NCBI GenBank assembly: GCA_029561105.1
Contig: JAKQJQ010000326.1
Span: 1-50,008, forward strand
Length of the DNA: 50,008 nt
Direction: 5' to 3'
Source of the DNA: Bacteroidota bacterium
Lineage (GTDB): Bacteria; Bacteroidota; Bacteroidia; Flavobacteriales; Flavobacteriaceae
Shown: positions 32,089-40,129 of the stretch, one piece after another
Layout: each line of letters starts with the position of its first letter
Numbering within the stretch: position 1 is the stretch's first letter
Position numbers and translations under genes: made by a program
Notes under the pieces: model-generated
What the model was told of the DNA's origin: nothing
Seen by the model: only the letters and a program-made list of their open reading frames with translations
Database searches by the model: none

Positions 32089-32541
32089 TCATTGGTGGAT
32101 TAAATAGTAATAGTCGTTCCCGATGGGCGCGAATAACAATGGGTCATCATAACTGAGTAATTGAAACGCTTTACTGGGCGCCATAATTTTAAACCCACGC
32201 AGTTCGACTTGGTGCGTTTTTTCGAGTGTACTGATTTTCGAAACCGCTTCCTCGGGAATGCCGTTCTTAAAAAATCGGCTGTCCAAAAACCGCAAGCGAT
32301 AGTCGATACAAACCGCCCTGATCTGAGTCAGGTGGAAAATCCGATGGGTTTCGAGCAAGTCCAGGTCGAACGCGTTTTGCGTCGCCTCACAATCGTCTTC
32401 AAGATTGTCTGTGATTCTATCCCGCTGGGCACCTTGTTCATCGAAGATTTTTTTGACCTGCGCCAAAACCTGCGCTTCGCTCCAGAGTTTGTTGCGTTGT
32501 AACAGCAACTCTTTTTCAATAAGGGCTTTATTCTCGGGCAT
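32089..32541 (-). CDS. Hypothetical protein, 150 residues
   Basis: I do not recognise a named family. The protein is soluble. It starts with a charged helical stretch (LIEKELLLQRNKLWSEAQVLAQVKKI) and ends with a compact region that includes HRIFHLTQIRAVCIDYRLRF, VELRGFKIMAPSKAFQLLSYDDPLLFAPIG and YYYLIHQ. The well-formed beta-rich second half suggests a folded domain. It heads a two-gene minus-strand unit with the small membrane protein. Confidence 0.7.
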   Translation of the reverse strand: MPENKALIEKELLLQRNKLWSEAQVLAQVKKIFDEQGAQRDRITDNLEDDCEATQNAFDLDLLETHRIFHLTQIRAVCIDYRLRFLDSRFFKNGIPEEAVSKISTLEKTHQVELRGFKIMAPSKAFQLLSYDDPLLFAPIGNDYYYLIHQ

Positions 32542-32640
32542 TTGCTATTGAGTTAAAATTTTAGGTGACAATCATTTAAGCGTTCAAAATTTACAAATAA
32601 GAATCCAATACAATTGTTAAAAGCGAAATTTTTTTAGGCA

Positions 32641-32671
32641 TAAAAAACCCGCAAACCTCAAGGCCGCGGGT
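32641..32671 (-). terminator. Intrinsic terminator after fumC
   Basis: On the minus strand the stem ACCCGC / GCGGGT (32666-32671 with 32647-32652) is followed by TTTTTTA. The loop also holds a GGCC...GG pairing. Confidence 0.85.
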
Positions 32672-32697
32672 CAATATCAATTGTCAATTATCAATTA
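32671..32697. repeat. Word tract (CAATTATCAATTA type) running into the fumC stop
   Basis: TCAATATCAATTGTCAATTA followed by TCAATTA shares words with the tract at 11003. The minus-strand TAA stop of fumC is part of a TAATTGATAATTG word. Confidence 0.65.
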
Positions 32698-34092
32698 CTT
32701 CAAACTTCCCACCATATCTTCAGGTTTCACCCAAGCATCAAAATCTTCTGCTGTGACGTAACCCAAACGTACGGCTTCGTCTTTTAAGGTTGTACCGTTT
32801 TTGTGCGCGGTTTGGGCAATCTCGGCCGATTTGTAATACCCGATTTTGGTATTCAACGCAGTGACGAGCATCAATGAGTTGTCTACCAATTCTTTGATCC
32901 TTGTGTAATTGGGTTCGATTCCTTGTGCGCAGTGCTCGTCAAATGACATGCACGCATCGCCGATCAATCGGGCCGATTGCAAAAAGTTGGCCGCCATCAC
33001 CGGTTTGAAAACGTTGAGTTCGTAATGGCCTTGCATGCCACCAACCGAAATCGCTACGTCGTTACCCATAACCTGCGCGCAAACCATGGTAAGTGCTTCG
33101 CATTGCGTAGGGTTGACCTTGCCCGGCATGATCGATGAACCCGGTTCGTTCTCAGGAATCAGGATTTCCCCGATACCCGAACGTGGTCCCGAAGCCATCA
33201 TGCGGATATCATTGGATATTTTATTGAGCGACACCGCGAGTTGCTTGAGCGCACCGTGGCTTTCTACAATGGCATCGTGTGAGGCCAAAGCCTCGAATTT
33301 ATTGGGAGCCGTCTTAAACGGATGTCCCGTAAACTTTGCAATGTATTCGGCTACTTTCACATCGTAACCCGCTGGCGTGTTGAGCCCGGTTCCTACGGCA
33401 GTTCCACCGAGCGCGAGTTCTGATAAGTGTGAAAGTGTGCTTTTGAGTGCTTTCATCCCGTAATCGAGTTGGGCTACGTAACCCGAAAGCTCCTGTCCGA
33501 GTGTAAGCGGCGTGGCATCCATAAGGTGTGTACGGCCGATTTTGACGACGTTTTTGAATTCGATGGCTTTTGCGTTTAGCGTGTCGCGCAATTTTTGTAC
33601 GCCCGGAAGCGTGATTTCTACCGCCGATTTGTAGGCTGCGATGTGCATTCCTGTTGGATAGGTATCGTTGGATGACTGCGATTTGTTGACGTCGTCGTTT
33701 GCTTTGACGATCGCTTCGCCTTCGCCGATTTTCCCACCGGCCAAAACCTGTGCGCGGTTGGCGATGACTTCATTGACGTTCATGTTGCTTTGTGTACCCG
33801 ATCCGGTTTGCCAGATCACAAGCGGGAATTGGTCGTCGAGGTTACCGGCGAGGATTTCATCGCAGACGGCGGCTATCGCGTCTCGTTTTTCGGTTGGCAG
33901 TACACCCAGGTCGCAGTTGGCATAAGCCGCCGCTTTCTTGAGGTAAGCGAATCCTTCGATGATTTCTTTGGGCATCGATGCCGACGGACCAATCTTGAAG
34001 TTGTTGCGCGAACGCTCTGTTTGTGCACCCCAGTATTTGTCTGCCGGGACTTTCACTTCGCCCATGGTGTCTTTTTCTATTCTGTATTCCAT
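32695..34092 (-). CDS. fumC: Fumarate hydratase, class II
   Basis: This 465-residue enzyme interconverts fumarate and malate in the TCA cycle. It carries the superfamily signature [15 protein letters not shown] (about residues 317-331), the [19 protein letters not shown] segment near residue 98, [14 protein letters not shown], and the [20 protein letters not shown] motif with the catalytic His near residue 187. Length and all three active-site regions match FumC rather than aspartase: NEPGSS precedes the signature. It is transcribed alone. Confidence 0.96.
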   Translation of the reverse strand: MEYRIEKDTMGEVKVPADKYWGAQTERSRNNFKIGPSASMPKEIIEGFAYLKKAAAYANCDLGVLPTEKRDAIAAVCDEILAGNLDDQFPLVIWQTGSGTQSNMNVNEVIANRAQVLAGGKIGEGEAIVKANDDVNKSQSSNDTYPTGMHIAAYKSAVEITLPGVQKLRDTLNAKAIEFKNVVKIGRTHLMDATPLTLGQELSGYVAQLDYGMKALKSTLSHLSELALGGTAVGTGLNTPAGYDVKVAEYIAKFTGHPFKTAPNKFEALASHDAIVESHGALKQLAVSLNKISNDIRMMASGPRSGIGEILIPENEPGSSIMPGKVNPTQCEALTMVCAQVMGNDVAISVGGMQGHYELNVFKPVMAANFLQSARLIGDACMSFDEHCAQGIEPNYTRIKELVDNSLMLVTALNTKIGYYKSAEIAQTAHKNGTTLKDEAVRLGYVTAEDFDAWVKPEDMVGSLK

Positions 34093-34130
34093 TGTATGTT
34101 GGTGTTTGATTTTACTGGATTCTTGAGAAC

Positions 34131-34195
34131 TTCAACATTCGTTGTTCAACATTCGTTGTTCTACATTAAAGGTTGAATGTTGAATGTTGAAGTTT
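34131..34195. repeat. Palindromic word tract (ACTTCAACATTC / GAATGTTGAAGT)
   Basis: The outer 12 bases (ACTTCAACATTC) and their exact inverse (GAATGTTGAAGT) enclose repeated CAACATTCGTTGTT words and a TAAAGG centre. It is the cleanest palindrome of this family in the window and directly precedes repeat copy C. Confidence 0.8.
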
Positions 34196-34197
34196 TT

Positions 34198-34346
34198 AAG
34201 GAAGCCCTAGCCCGGATAGCAGTGGAAATCCTTTTTTGCCTGACAAGATCCCTGGACTGCGCTCGGGATGACATATGAACAGGATTCATTCCTTGTATAT
34301 GGGATGACTGCAAAAAAGATTGCAACGGATAGCCGGAATCAGCTCC
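34198..34346 (+). repeat. Intergenic repeat, copy C, with a longer loop
   Basis: The left box (GCCCTAGCCCGGATAGCAGT then GGAAATCCTTTTTT) and the right box (AAAAAAGATTGCAACGGATA then GCCGGAATCAGCTCC) match copies A and B. The loop is ~75 bases longer and contains AGATCCCTGGACTGCGCTCG then GGATGACA, a sequence I recall as a separate Bacteroidota intergenic repeat. Together with the tract at 34131 this fills most of the 372-base gap between fumC and the small membrane protein gene; the rest is AT-rich with the promoter. Confidence 0.75.
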
Positions 34347-34405
34347 TAAAAACCTGCCCAAAATTAAGCATAAATGTTATTTTATAAAAATTGATTTGGA
34401 TTTAA

Positions 34406-34436
34406 TTGGCGGTAAAAAATATTAAGTTTACATTTG
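34406..34436 (+). promoter_or_regulatory. Promoter for the 54-residue membrane protein
   Basis: A TTG (34406-34408), a 20-base spacer and TACATTTG (34429-34436) match the Bacteroidota promoter consensus. The ATG follows 28 bases later. Confidence 0.65.
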
Positions 34437-34464
34437 CGTATAATTCAAAAAAATTCCGGAAAAC

Positions 34465-34629
34465 ATGTTTGAATTTTCACAGTACTTGGGCTTTCTACTG
34501 TTCTTATGTATTTTAACCATGGGCTTCTGGCTGATGTTTTTCCTGGTGGGATTCCTCCAGTATTGGGTTGGCGGAGCGCTTTGGGAAATGTATAAGGAGC
34601 GTAAAGCGAAGAAACAGCAGGAGGCGTAA
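34465..34629 (+). CDS. Small membrane protein, 54 residues
   Basis: The frame runs ATG to TAA and encodes MFEFSQYLGFLLFLCILTMG, then FWLMFFLVGFLQYWVGGALW and a basic tail (EMYKERKAKKQQEA). One long or two short hydrophobic helices are followed by positive charge, so the tail should face the cytoplasm. A consensus promoter and a strong terminator frame it as a stand-alone gene. No family or function is known to me. Confidence 0.72.
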   Translation: MFEFSQYLGFLLFLCILTMGFWLMFFLVGFLQYWVGGALWEMYKERKAKKQQEA

Positions 34630-34640
34630 CAGCCGAATGC

Positions 34641-34673
34641 AAAAAAAGGAGCCTGATAGGTTCCTTTTTTTTT
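34641..34673. terminator. Bidirectional terminator
   Basis: The stem AAAAAAGGAGCC / GGTTCCTTTTTT (34642-34653 with 34659-34670, one G-T pair) has A and T runs on both sides. It separates the small membrane protein gene from the convergent TonB-dependent receptor gene. Confidence 0.88.
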
Positions 34674-34675
34674 GT

Positions 34676-34763
34676 CGAAAGTCTAATGTCGAAAGCTAAA
34701 AGTCGGAAGGGTGTAACTCCAATCGGTTTCTTTTATCTTTCGACTTTTATCTTTCAACTGATT
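34676..34763. repeat. Palindromic word tract (GTCGAAAG / CTTTCGAC type)
   Basis: GTCGAAAGTCTAATGTCGAA and AGCTAAAAGTCGG on the left are mirrored by TCTTTTATCTTTCGAC and TTTTATCTTTCAAC on the right. On the minus strand it begins one or two bases after the TAA of the receptor gene. Confidence 0.7.
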
Positions 34764-37254
34764 ATCCCCCAAATTCATCTCCGCCCTGATCGCTGTTGTC
34801 GCGTCTGGTAGGCTGTTTGTCGCGGTCGTTTTTCTGTTTGTTGAAACGGTAAGTGAATGACAACGTGAATTGGCGTTGTCTCCATTGCATTTCACTATAA
34901 GAGTTCACGGTAGGAAGCGCAACCTCGTTGATGCGTTTCCTGGAATTAAATACGTCGTTGATATTGAAGGCAATCGTGGCCTTGTCTTTTAAAATGTCTT
35001 TGCTCAGCGCGAAGTTCATGCTCGCATTGGCTTTGCTTTTCCCTTGTGCGGTTTTCTGCTCGGCATCGTAATTCCCGTTGAGCTGCAAATCTATCTTGGC
35101 AGGCAGGTTGAATTTGGATGAGGCACGCGCCGTCCAGGTCGTGGCTGAATTATCGAAATCGATTGTCGTTGGCACCATTGCATTGGTAGCCAAATCGGTT
35201 TTGAAATAAGTGAAATTCCCGCTGGTTTCTGCATTGTAGAAATTCACGTTCCCATTGAGGCGCCACCATTTGAACGGCGTGTAGTTCGCGGTGATCTCTA
35301 AACCGGTGTTGTAGCTGTTGCCCAGATTAAAAGGCGAGTTGATGATGATCGGGATATTATTGACAAATCTGCCCGATTCATAACGCACAAACTGAAATGC
35401 GTCTTTACGGCGATTGTGGTACAAAGAGGCGCTCAGCGTTACTTTATTCCATTTTTTGAGATAACCGATATCGAAAGCATCAATCAAAGTAGGGTCGAGG
35501 TTGGGATTTCCCTGAAATAAATTCACATTGCTCGAATACGATGAAAACGGATTGATAAAGCGATCACGCGGACGGTTGATGCGTTTGCTGTAACTCAACG
35601 TGAGGTTGTTGCCCTCAGCGATTTCGTAATTTAAAAACGCGCTCGGGAACAAATTCTGGTAGTGTTTGGTATTGAAATCCTGAGAAGTATATTGGTTGAT
35701 CCTGATATTCGAGTCCTCAAAACGCAAGCCCAATAAATACGAGAATTTCCTGCCCAGCTTGGAACCGAAATTCACATAAGCCGCCGAAATGTTCTCCTTG
35801 TATTCTAAAGTATTGGTAAATGTAAAATTGGTGGTGAAAATCCCATCAAAGTTGGTGTCCTCGAGTACCCGATAGTCTGTGAGCAGCTTAGAATAGCCAC
35901 CGCGAAAACCCGCTTCAAACTGGCTGCCTTTGCCAAACGGCAGTACATAATCGGCCTGGATGATGTTGCGGTTTTGTGTTTGGTCGTTGATTGTCTTTTC
36001 TGAGGAAATCAGATTGTAAACGGGAACGACATTGGTTCCTAAAATCGTAGAACTGTCGTTATCGAGGTTCTTGGAGAACGAGGCATCAATTGTGAATTTG
36101 TGCCCGTCTTTCTTAAATTTTTTCGTGTAATTCGTGGCGTATTCTATGTTGTTGCTCGAGCTTTTTACCGCATTGTAACGGCGCGTTTTCGAGTAAACAG
36201 AGTCAACATAGTAATTGTTGTACAACACCTCTTCGGGATTTTCCCCGTCATTGTTGCGCATAGAGAGCGTGTGCGTCCAGGAAGACGATTTGTCTAAGTA
36301 CAACTCAATCCCGATGTTGCCGTTGAAGCCTTCATTGGCGCGCTGGTTTCTACGGCGTTCCTCAACGTAACTGGTAAGGTTGCGACTGCCGTCAAAATTT
36401 TCCTGGTTGATTTTGGTGTTCCCGGGGTTGTTGCGTTTGCTGTATCCGAGATTTCCAAAAATATTCGATTCGGCACTCTTGATATTGAAACTCGTGGAAA
36501 CGCCGGTATTTTCGGGTGATCCTGCCGAAACAATCAAAGTGCCGTTAACGCCCAGGTTTTTTCCCTTCTTGAGCAAAATATTGATGATGCCGCCGCCACC
36601 TTCGGCTTCGTATCGTGCCGACGGATTGGTGACGATCTCTACCTTGTCTAGCGCGTCGGCAGGGATCAAACGCAAAGCGTCCGATACATTGATCGCATTG
36701 GATGGCCGCCCATCGATGAGGATCTTGACGTTGTCGTTGCCGCGCAAAGTCACGTTTCCTTCTACATCAACGGCTACCGACGGAATGTTGTCGAGCACAT
36801 CGCTTACCGTTCCGCCTTTTACCATCAAATCCTGGCCAACATTGTACACTTTTTTGTCGAGTTTGATCTCTACGGTGCTTTTCTCTGCGCGCACATTGAC
36901 GGCGCTCAGCTGCTGGGCGTCTTCATCGAGCGCGATGGTGCCGATATTGGTGTCCTCGGTAAGTTTCTTGTCTTTGATTTCTGTTGCCTTGAAGGAGATG
37001 AACTCGGCTTTTATGGTATACATCCCTGCAGCGATCTCAACTTCGAATTCGCCTTTGGCATTGGTGATCCCGCCGCCGATGGCCTTTGGGTTTCGGGTGT
37101 TGATAAAGGTGATGGTGGCGTATTCAAGCGGTTGCCTGCTGGTTTTTTCTATGATGGTCCCGGTGATCTTGACTTTTTTTCGGTCGGGGTTGCCTTGTGC
37201 AAAAGTGATTGATGTAAAAAGTAAAAGGAAAAATAAAGATTTCAGGTTTCTCAT
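34762..37254 (-). CDS. TonB-dependent receptor / outer membrane beta-barrel protein
   Basis: This 830-residue outer membrane protein has a signal peptide (MRNLKSLFFLLLFTSITFAQ), a CarboxypepD_reg-like Ig domain (KITGTIIEKTSRQPLEYATI, residues ~28-115), and a plug domain (VSDVLDNIPSVAVDVEGNVTLRG ... ILIDGRPSN ... VEIVTNPSARYEAEGGGGIINI, ~140-235). A large beta-barrel with many aromatic strand ends follows, of the outer membrane beta-barrel family-3 type. A ligand cannot be named. The tail is unusually charged (KQKNDRDKQPTRRDNSDQGG). No SusD-like partner gene is next to it. The start at 37254 is the first ATG before the signal peptide. Confidence 0.9.
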   Translation of the reverse strand: MRNLKSLFFLLLFTSITFAQGNPDRKKVKITGTIIEKTSRQPLEYATITFINTRNPKAIGGGITNAKGEFEVEIAAGMYTIKAEFISFKATEIKDKKLTEDTNIGTIALDEDAQQLSAVNVRAEKSTVEIKLDKKVYNVGQDLMVKGGTVSDVLDNIPSVAVDVEGNVTLRGNDNVKILIDGRPSNAINVSDALRLIPADALDKVEIVTNPSARYEAEGGGGIINILLKKGKNLGVNGTLIVSAGSPENTGVSTSFNIKSAESNIFGNLGYSKRNNPGNTKINQENFDGSRNLTSYVEERRRNQRANEGFNGNIGIELYLDKSSSWTHTLSMRNNDGENPEEVLYNNYYVDSVYSKTRRYNAVKSSSNNIEYATNYTKKFKKDGHKFTIDASFSKNLDNDSSTILGTNVVPVYNLISSEKTINDQTQNRNIIQADYVLPFGKGSQFEAGFRGGYSKLLTDYRVLEDTNFDGIFTTNFTFTNTLEYKENISAAYVNFGSKLGRKFSYLLGLRFEDSNIRINQYTSQDFNTKHYQNLFPSAFLNYEIAEGNNLTLSYSKRINRPRDRFINPFSSYSSNVNLFQGNPNLDPTLIDAFDIGYLKKWNKVTLSASLYHNRRKDAFQFVRYESGRFVNNIPIIINSPFNLGNSYNTGLEITANYTPFKWWRLNGNVNFYNAETSGNFTYFKTDLATNAMVPTTIDFDNSATTWTARASSKFNLPAKIDLQLNGNYDAEQKTAQGKSKANASMNFALSKDILKDKATIAFNINDVFNSRKRINEVALPTVNSYSEMQWRQRQFTLSFTYRFNKQKNDRDKQPTRRDNSDQGGDEFGG

Positions 37255-37280
37255 GACAGGCAAGTTTCGCTAATAGAAGG

Positions 37281-37288
37281 CAAAAATA
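37281..37288 (-). promoter_or_regulatory. -7 box for the TonB-dependent receptor gene
   Basis: On the minus strand TATTTTTG matches TAnnTTTG, 26 bases before the ATG. A TTG lies 24 bases further upstream (plus-strand CAA at 37313), slightly long for a -33 box. Confidence 0.5.
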
Positions 37289-37322
37289 GTTTTTGGTTTA
37301 AAGGCCGCTTCACAAAGCTTTG

Positions 37323-37664
37323 TTAAATGATATCGGCTGCTTTCTCTGGCGGACGCGCGATGATAGCCCTGTCGCCATTTACGACAATCGGGCGCTCGAT
37401 CAGGATTGGGTGTTTTGCCATGATTTTCAACAGCGATGCCGGCGTATGTTTTTTGCCCTCGAATTTTTCAATCCATAAAGGTTCCTTACGCCTGATGAGT
37501 TCGATAGGTTTGATCCCTAGCTTGGCGATGATTTCCTTAAGCTGTTCTACGGTTGGCGGCGTCTTGAGGTATTCGATTACCTCATATTCGTTTTTGGATT
37601 CGTCGAGAAAGGCAAGACATTCCCTTGATTTGGAGCAGCGTGCATTGTGCAGGATCTGGATCAT
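37323..37664 (-). CDS. arsC: ArsC-family arsenate reductase (glutaredoxin type)
   Basis: This 113-residue protein has the ArsC/Spx thioredoxin-like fold. The active Cys lies in HNARCSKSRECL (about residue 10), and the distal Arg cluster is in HPILIERPIVVNGDRAIIARPPE near the end, as in arsenate reductases of the E. coli ArsC type. Many chromosomal members are of uncertain role, and no other arsenic genes are nearby. The start at 37664 gives the standard MIQILHNARC start. Confidence 0.87.
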   Translation of the reverse strand: MIQILHNARCSKSRECLAFLDESKNEYEVIEYLKTPPTVEQLKEIIAKLGIKPIELIRRKEPLWIEKFEGKKHTPASLLKIMAKHPILIERPIVVNGDRAIIARPPEKAADII

Positions 37665-37751
37665 TTGCGACAGATATTTTTTGCAAAGGAAATCCATTTA
37701 ATCCTAAAAATTAAACTAAATTAGGCGTAAAGAACTTTTTAACACAAGGAT

Positions 37752-38711
37752 ATGTTTATCGAGCAAAGCATCCGCGAGGAGAATAAATTTTGGAAATACG
37801 TTGTAGGCAGTGTGCTGATTGTTGTAGTCTGGACTATTGGCCAGCTGCCGCTGCTGTTTGCGGTCACGCTAAAATCAATGGCCAGCGGTAATGGCGTTCC
37901 GCTCGATGAAACGACTTTAATGACCACACTCGACTCCAACACGACCTTATTCCTGTTGATGCTTTCTACGGCATTTGCCATCGCGGGCGTATACATCGCG
38001 CAACGTTTCATCCACAAGCAGTCGCTGCTTTCGATGTTAACCACACGGCCAAAACTGGACTGGAAGAGGGTTTTCTTTGCTTTTGGGGTTTGGGCGTTGC
38101 TGTCTGTGCTTTCTGCGGTAGCCGATTACTTCATGAACCCGGCCGATTTTGTCATACAGTTCAAACCCATTCCGTTCCTGATCCTGTTGGTCATCGCCGT
38201 GTTGATGGTACCCATACAAACCAGCAGCGAGGAATTCCTGTTTCGCGGCTACCTCATGCAGGGTTTTGGCGGTTTGGCGCGCAACCGATGGATTCCACTG
38301 GTGTTGACCTCGGTGATTTTTGGGCTGCTTCACATCGCCAACCCAGAAGTGGATAAGATGGGCAATATCGTATTGATTTATTATATCGGAACCGGATTTT
38401 TCCTCGGCATCCTCACGCTCATGGACGAAGGTATGGAGCTTTCACTGGGTTTCCATGCGGCCAATAACCTCGTGGGTGCACTGCTGGTAACGGCAGATTG
38501 GTCGGCTTTTAAAACCCACGCCATACTCAAAGACGTCTCCGAGCCTTCGGCTGGCTTTGACATTATCCTTCCGGTGGTTATTGTCTATCCTATACTATTA
38601 TTGCTATTTAGCAGGAAATACAAATGGACAGGCTGGCAGGAAAAGCTCACCGGAAACATCCGTCTCAACCCATCAACAACACCAACCGAAACTTTTAGAA
38701 ATGATGAATAG
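37752..38711 (+). CDS. CPBP-family intramembrane metalloprotease (CAAX-like)
   Basis: This 319-residue membrane protein has about eight transmembrane segments and the three motifs of the CPBP/Abi family: TSSEEFLFRGYLMQG (the Glu-Glu-x3-Arg motif, near residue 160), FGLLHIAN (catalytic His near residue 198), and FHAANNLVGALL (near residue 238). It probably cleaves within the membrane; targets are unknown. Its stop overlaps the menE start by 8-11 bases, so both are in one transcript. Confidence 0.9.
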   Translation: MFIEQSIREENKFWKYVVGSVLIVVVWTIGQLPLLFAVTLKSMASGNGVPLDETTLMTTLDSNTTLFLLMLSTAFAIAGVYIAQRFIHKQSLLSMLTTRPKLDWKRVFFAFGVWALLSVLSAVADYFMNPADFVIQFKPIPFLILLVIAVLMVPIQTSSEEFLFRGYLMQGFGGLARNRWIPLVLTSVIFGLLHIANPEVDKMGNIVLIYYIGTGFFLGILTLMDEGMELSLGFHAANNLVGALLVTADWSAFKTHAILKDVSEPSAGFDIILPVVIVYPILLLLFSRKYKWTGWQEKLTGNIRLNPSTTPTETFRNDE

Positions 38712-39753
38712 TCCTACTTACCACAACGTACACAACAATTTCAAATTAGACGGTTTTCACCTCAATCGTGAAGACTTATGCCGCGTGGCGTACAGTTTCA
38801 TCAAAGAAGGTGAGGACTTTGAAAAACCCGTGGGGCATTTCCTGCTCGATTGGTTTGACGACCGCGATTATATAGAGATGAAGACCTCTGGAACGACTGG
38901 GAAACCCAAAACCATCCGCGTAGACAAACAGGCCATGGTCAATTCGGCGCTTGCGACCGGAGATTTTTTTGACTTGGCACCCGGAAACAAAGCGCTACAG
39001 TGTTTACCAGTAAAGTATATCGCAGGGAAAATGATGTTTGTTCGCGGTTTTATCCTCGGGCTCGACATGGATTTTGTAGCGCCAAATGCCAACCCTTTGT
39101 ACAATAACGATACAAGTTACGACTTCGTGGCGATGGTTCCGCTGCAGGCGCAAAATTCGCTCAAGCAGCTCAGGAATGTCAAAAAAATGATCGTGGGCGG
39201 CGTGGCGCTCAACAAATCGCTCGAGAAACAGCTGTCTAAATTGCCGCTGGATGCGTATGAAACGTATGGCATGACCGAAACCATCACGCATATCGCCGCG
39301 CGAAAGGTAGGCGAGAAGGCGTTTACGGTTTTACCCGGCGTCACCATTTCGTATGACCAGAACAATTGCCTGGTGATCCATGCGCCTCGGATTTCGGACG
39401 AAATCATCAAAACCAACGATATTGTAGAACTCGTCAACGAGAACCAGTTCATCTTTATGGGGCGTTTTGACAATGTCATCAACAGCGGCGGGATCAAACT
39501 GATTCCCGAACAGATCGAACAAAAACTCTCGGGCAAAATCAACGGCCGCTTTTTTGTCACCGGCCAACCCGATGAGAAGCTCGGAGAAAAGCTTGTGCTT
39601 GTCATTGAAGGTGAAGAGCAGCCCATCGACACGGCGATTTACGAAGCACTCGACAAATATGAAAAACCCAAGGAAGTCATTTTTCTCAAGAGGTTTATCG
39701 ATACAGAGACGGGAAAAATCATGCGAAAGGAAACAGCAAAGCAGATTGGGTAG
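38701..39753 (+). CDS. menE: o-Succinylbenzoate--CoA ligase-like AMP-binding enzyme
   Basis: This 350-residue adenylate-forming enzyme has the nucleotide loop TSGTTGKPKTIRV (about residue 62), YGMTETITHIA (near 180), and GRFDNVINSGGIKLIPEQIE with the acidic hinge (near 258). The C-terminal Lys is in DTETGKIMRKET. It is shorter than most MenE proteins, which fits the compact form I recall in Bacteroidota menaquinone operons. Other men genes are not next to it, so the substrate call rests on family resemblance. I start it at the ATG at 38701; the next ATG (38704) is equally possible. The longer frame to 38557 lies inside the CPBP gene. Confidence 0.85.
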   Translation: MMNSPTYHNVHNNFKLDGFHLNREDLCRVAYSFIKEGEDFEKPVGHFLLDWFDDRDYIEMKTSGTTGKPKTIRVDKQAMVNSALATGDFFDLAPGNKALQCLPVKYIAGKMMFVRGFILGLDMDFVAPNANPLYNNDTSYDFVAMVPLQAQNSLKQLRNVKKMIVGGVALNKSLEKQLSKLPLDAYETYGMTETITHIAARKVGEKAFTVLPGVTISYDQNNCLVIHAPRISDEIIKTNDIVELVNENQFIFMGRFDNVINSGGIKLIPEQIEQKLSGKINGRFFVTGQPDEKLGEKLVLVIEGEEQPIDTAIYEALDKYEKPKEVIFLKRFIDTETGKIMRKETAKQIG

Positions 39754-39762
39754 GACGCTAGG

Positions 39763-40129
39763 TTGAGAGACCGCTTCGCTGAGAGACCGCTTTGCTGAGA
39801 GACCGCTGCGCTGAAAGATAAAAGATAAAAGATAAAAGATAAAAGATAAAAGATAAAAGATAAAAGCGAGAAGGAAGAAGGGAGAAGGAAAATAGGGAAA
39901 AGATAAAGAGCCGATTCAATATTTTTGAGCCGGCTCCTTTTTTTTTTGACAAAGTTTAACGTCTTTCAGCGTAGCGATCTTTCATCTTTCCTCTTTCAGC
40001 GCAGTGGTCTTTCCTCTTTTCTCTATAAGCGCAGCGGTCTTTCTTCTTTCAGCGTAGCGGTCTTTCCTCTTTTCTCTTTCAGCGTAGTGGTCTTTCCTCT
40101 TTTCTCTTTCAGCGCAGCGGTCTTAACCC
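39763..40129. repeat. Large palindromic word tract (GAGAGACCGCT / AGCGCAGCGGTCTTTC)
   Basis: The left arm has three 16-base units GAGAGACCGCTNNGCT (39765-39812), seven copies of GATAAAA (39817-39865) and a purine-rich stretch. A GAGCCG / CGGCTC hairpin is in the centre. The right arm is pyrimidine-rich with six AGCGNAGYGRTCTT units starting at 39968, 39998, 40028, 40051, 40081 and 40111 (spacing mostly 30, once 23), joined by CTTTCCTCTTTTCTCTTTC-like spacers. The two arms are inverted forms of the same words. It fills the 376 bases between convergent menE and the DoxX gene and stops five bases short of the DoxX stop. Confidence 0.8.
39906..39948 (+). terminator. Terminator at the centre of the large tract
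   Basis: The stem GAGCCG / CGGCTC (39908-39913 with 39931-39936) is followed by a T run of ten bases. It would end menE transcripts on the plus strand. Confidence 0.75.

Noticed and set aside
31829..32107. Plus-strand open frame of 92 codons after the DoxX/DUF417-like gene
   Set aside because: The opposite strand encodes a protein with two clear membrane helices in the same place; the plus frame has no recognisable features.
36380..37273. Plus-strand open frame of 297 codons
   Set aside because: It is the reverse of the TonB-dependent receptor plug and N-terminal regions; low-complexity Ser/Leu-rich product, no family match.
39968..40124. CRISPR-like array (six units at mostly 30-base spacing)
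   Set aside because: The sequences between units are themselves near-identical pyrimidine words, there are no unique spacers, and no cas genes are present.
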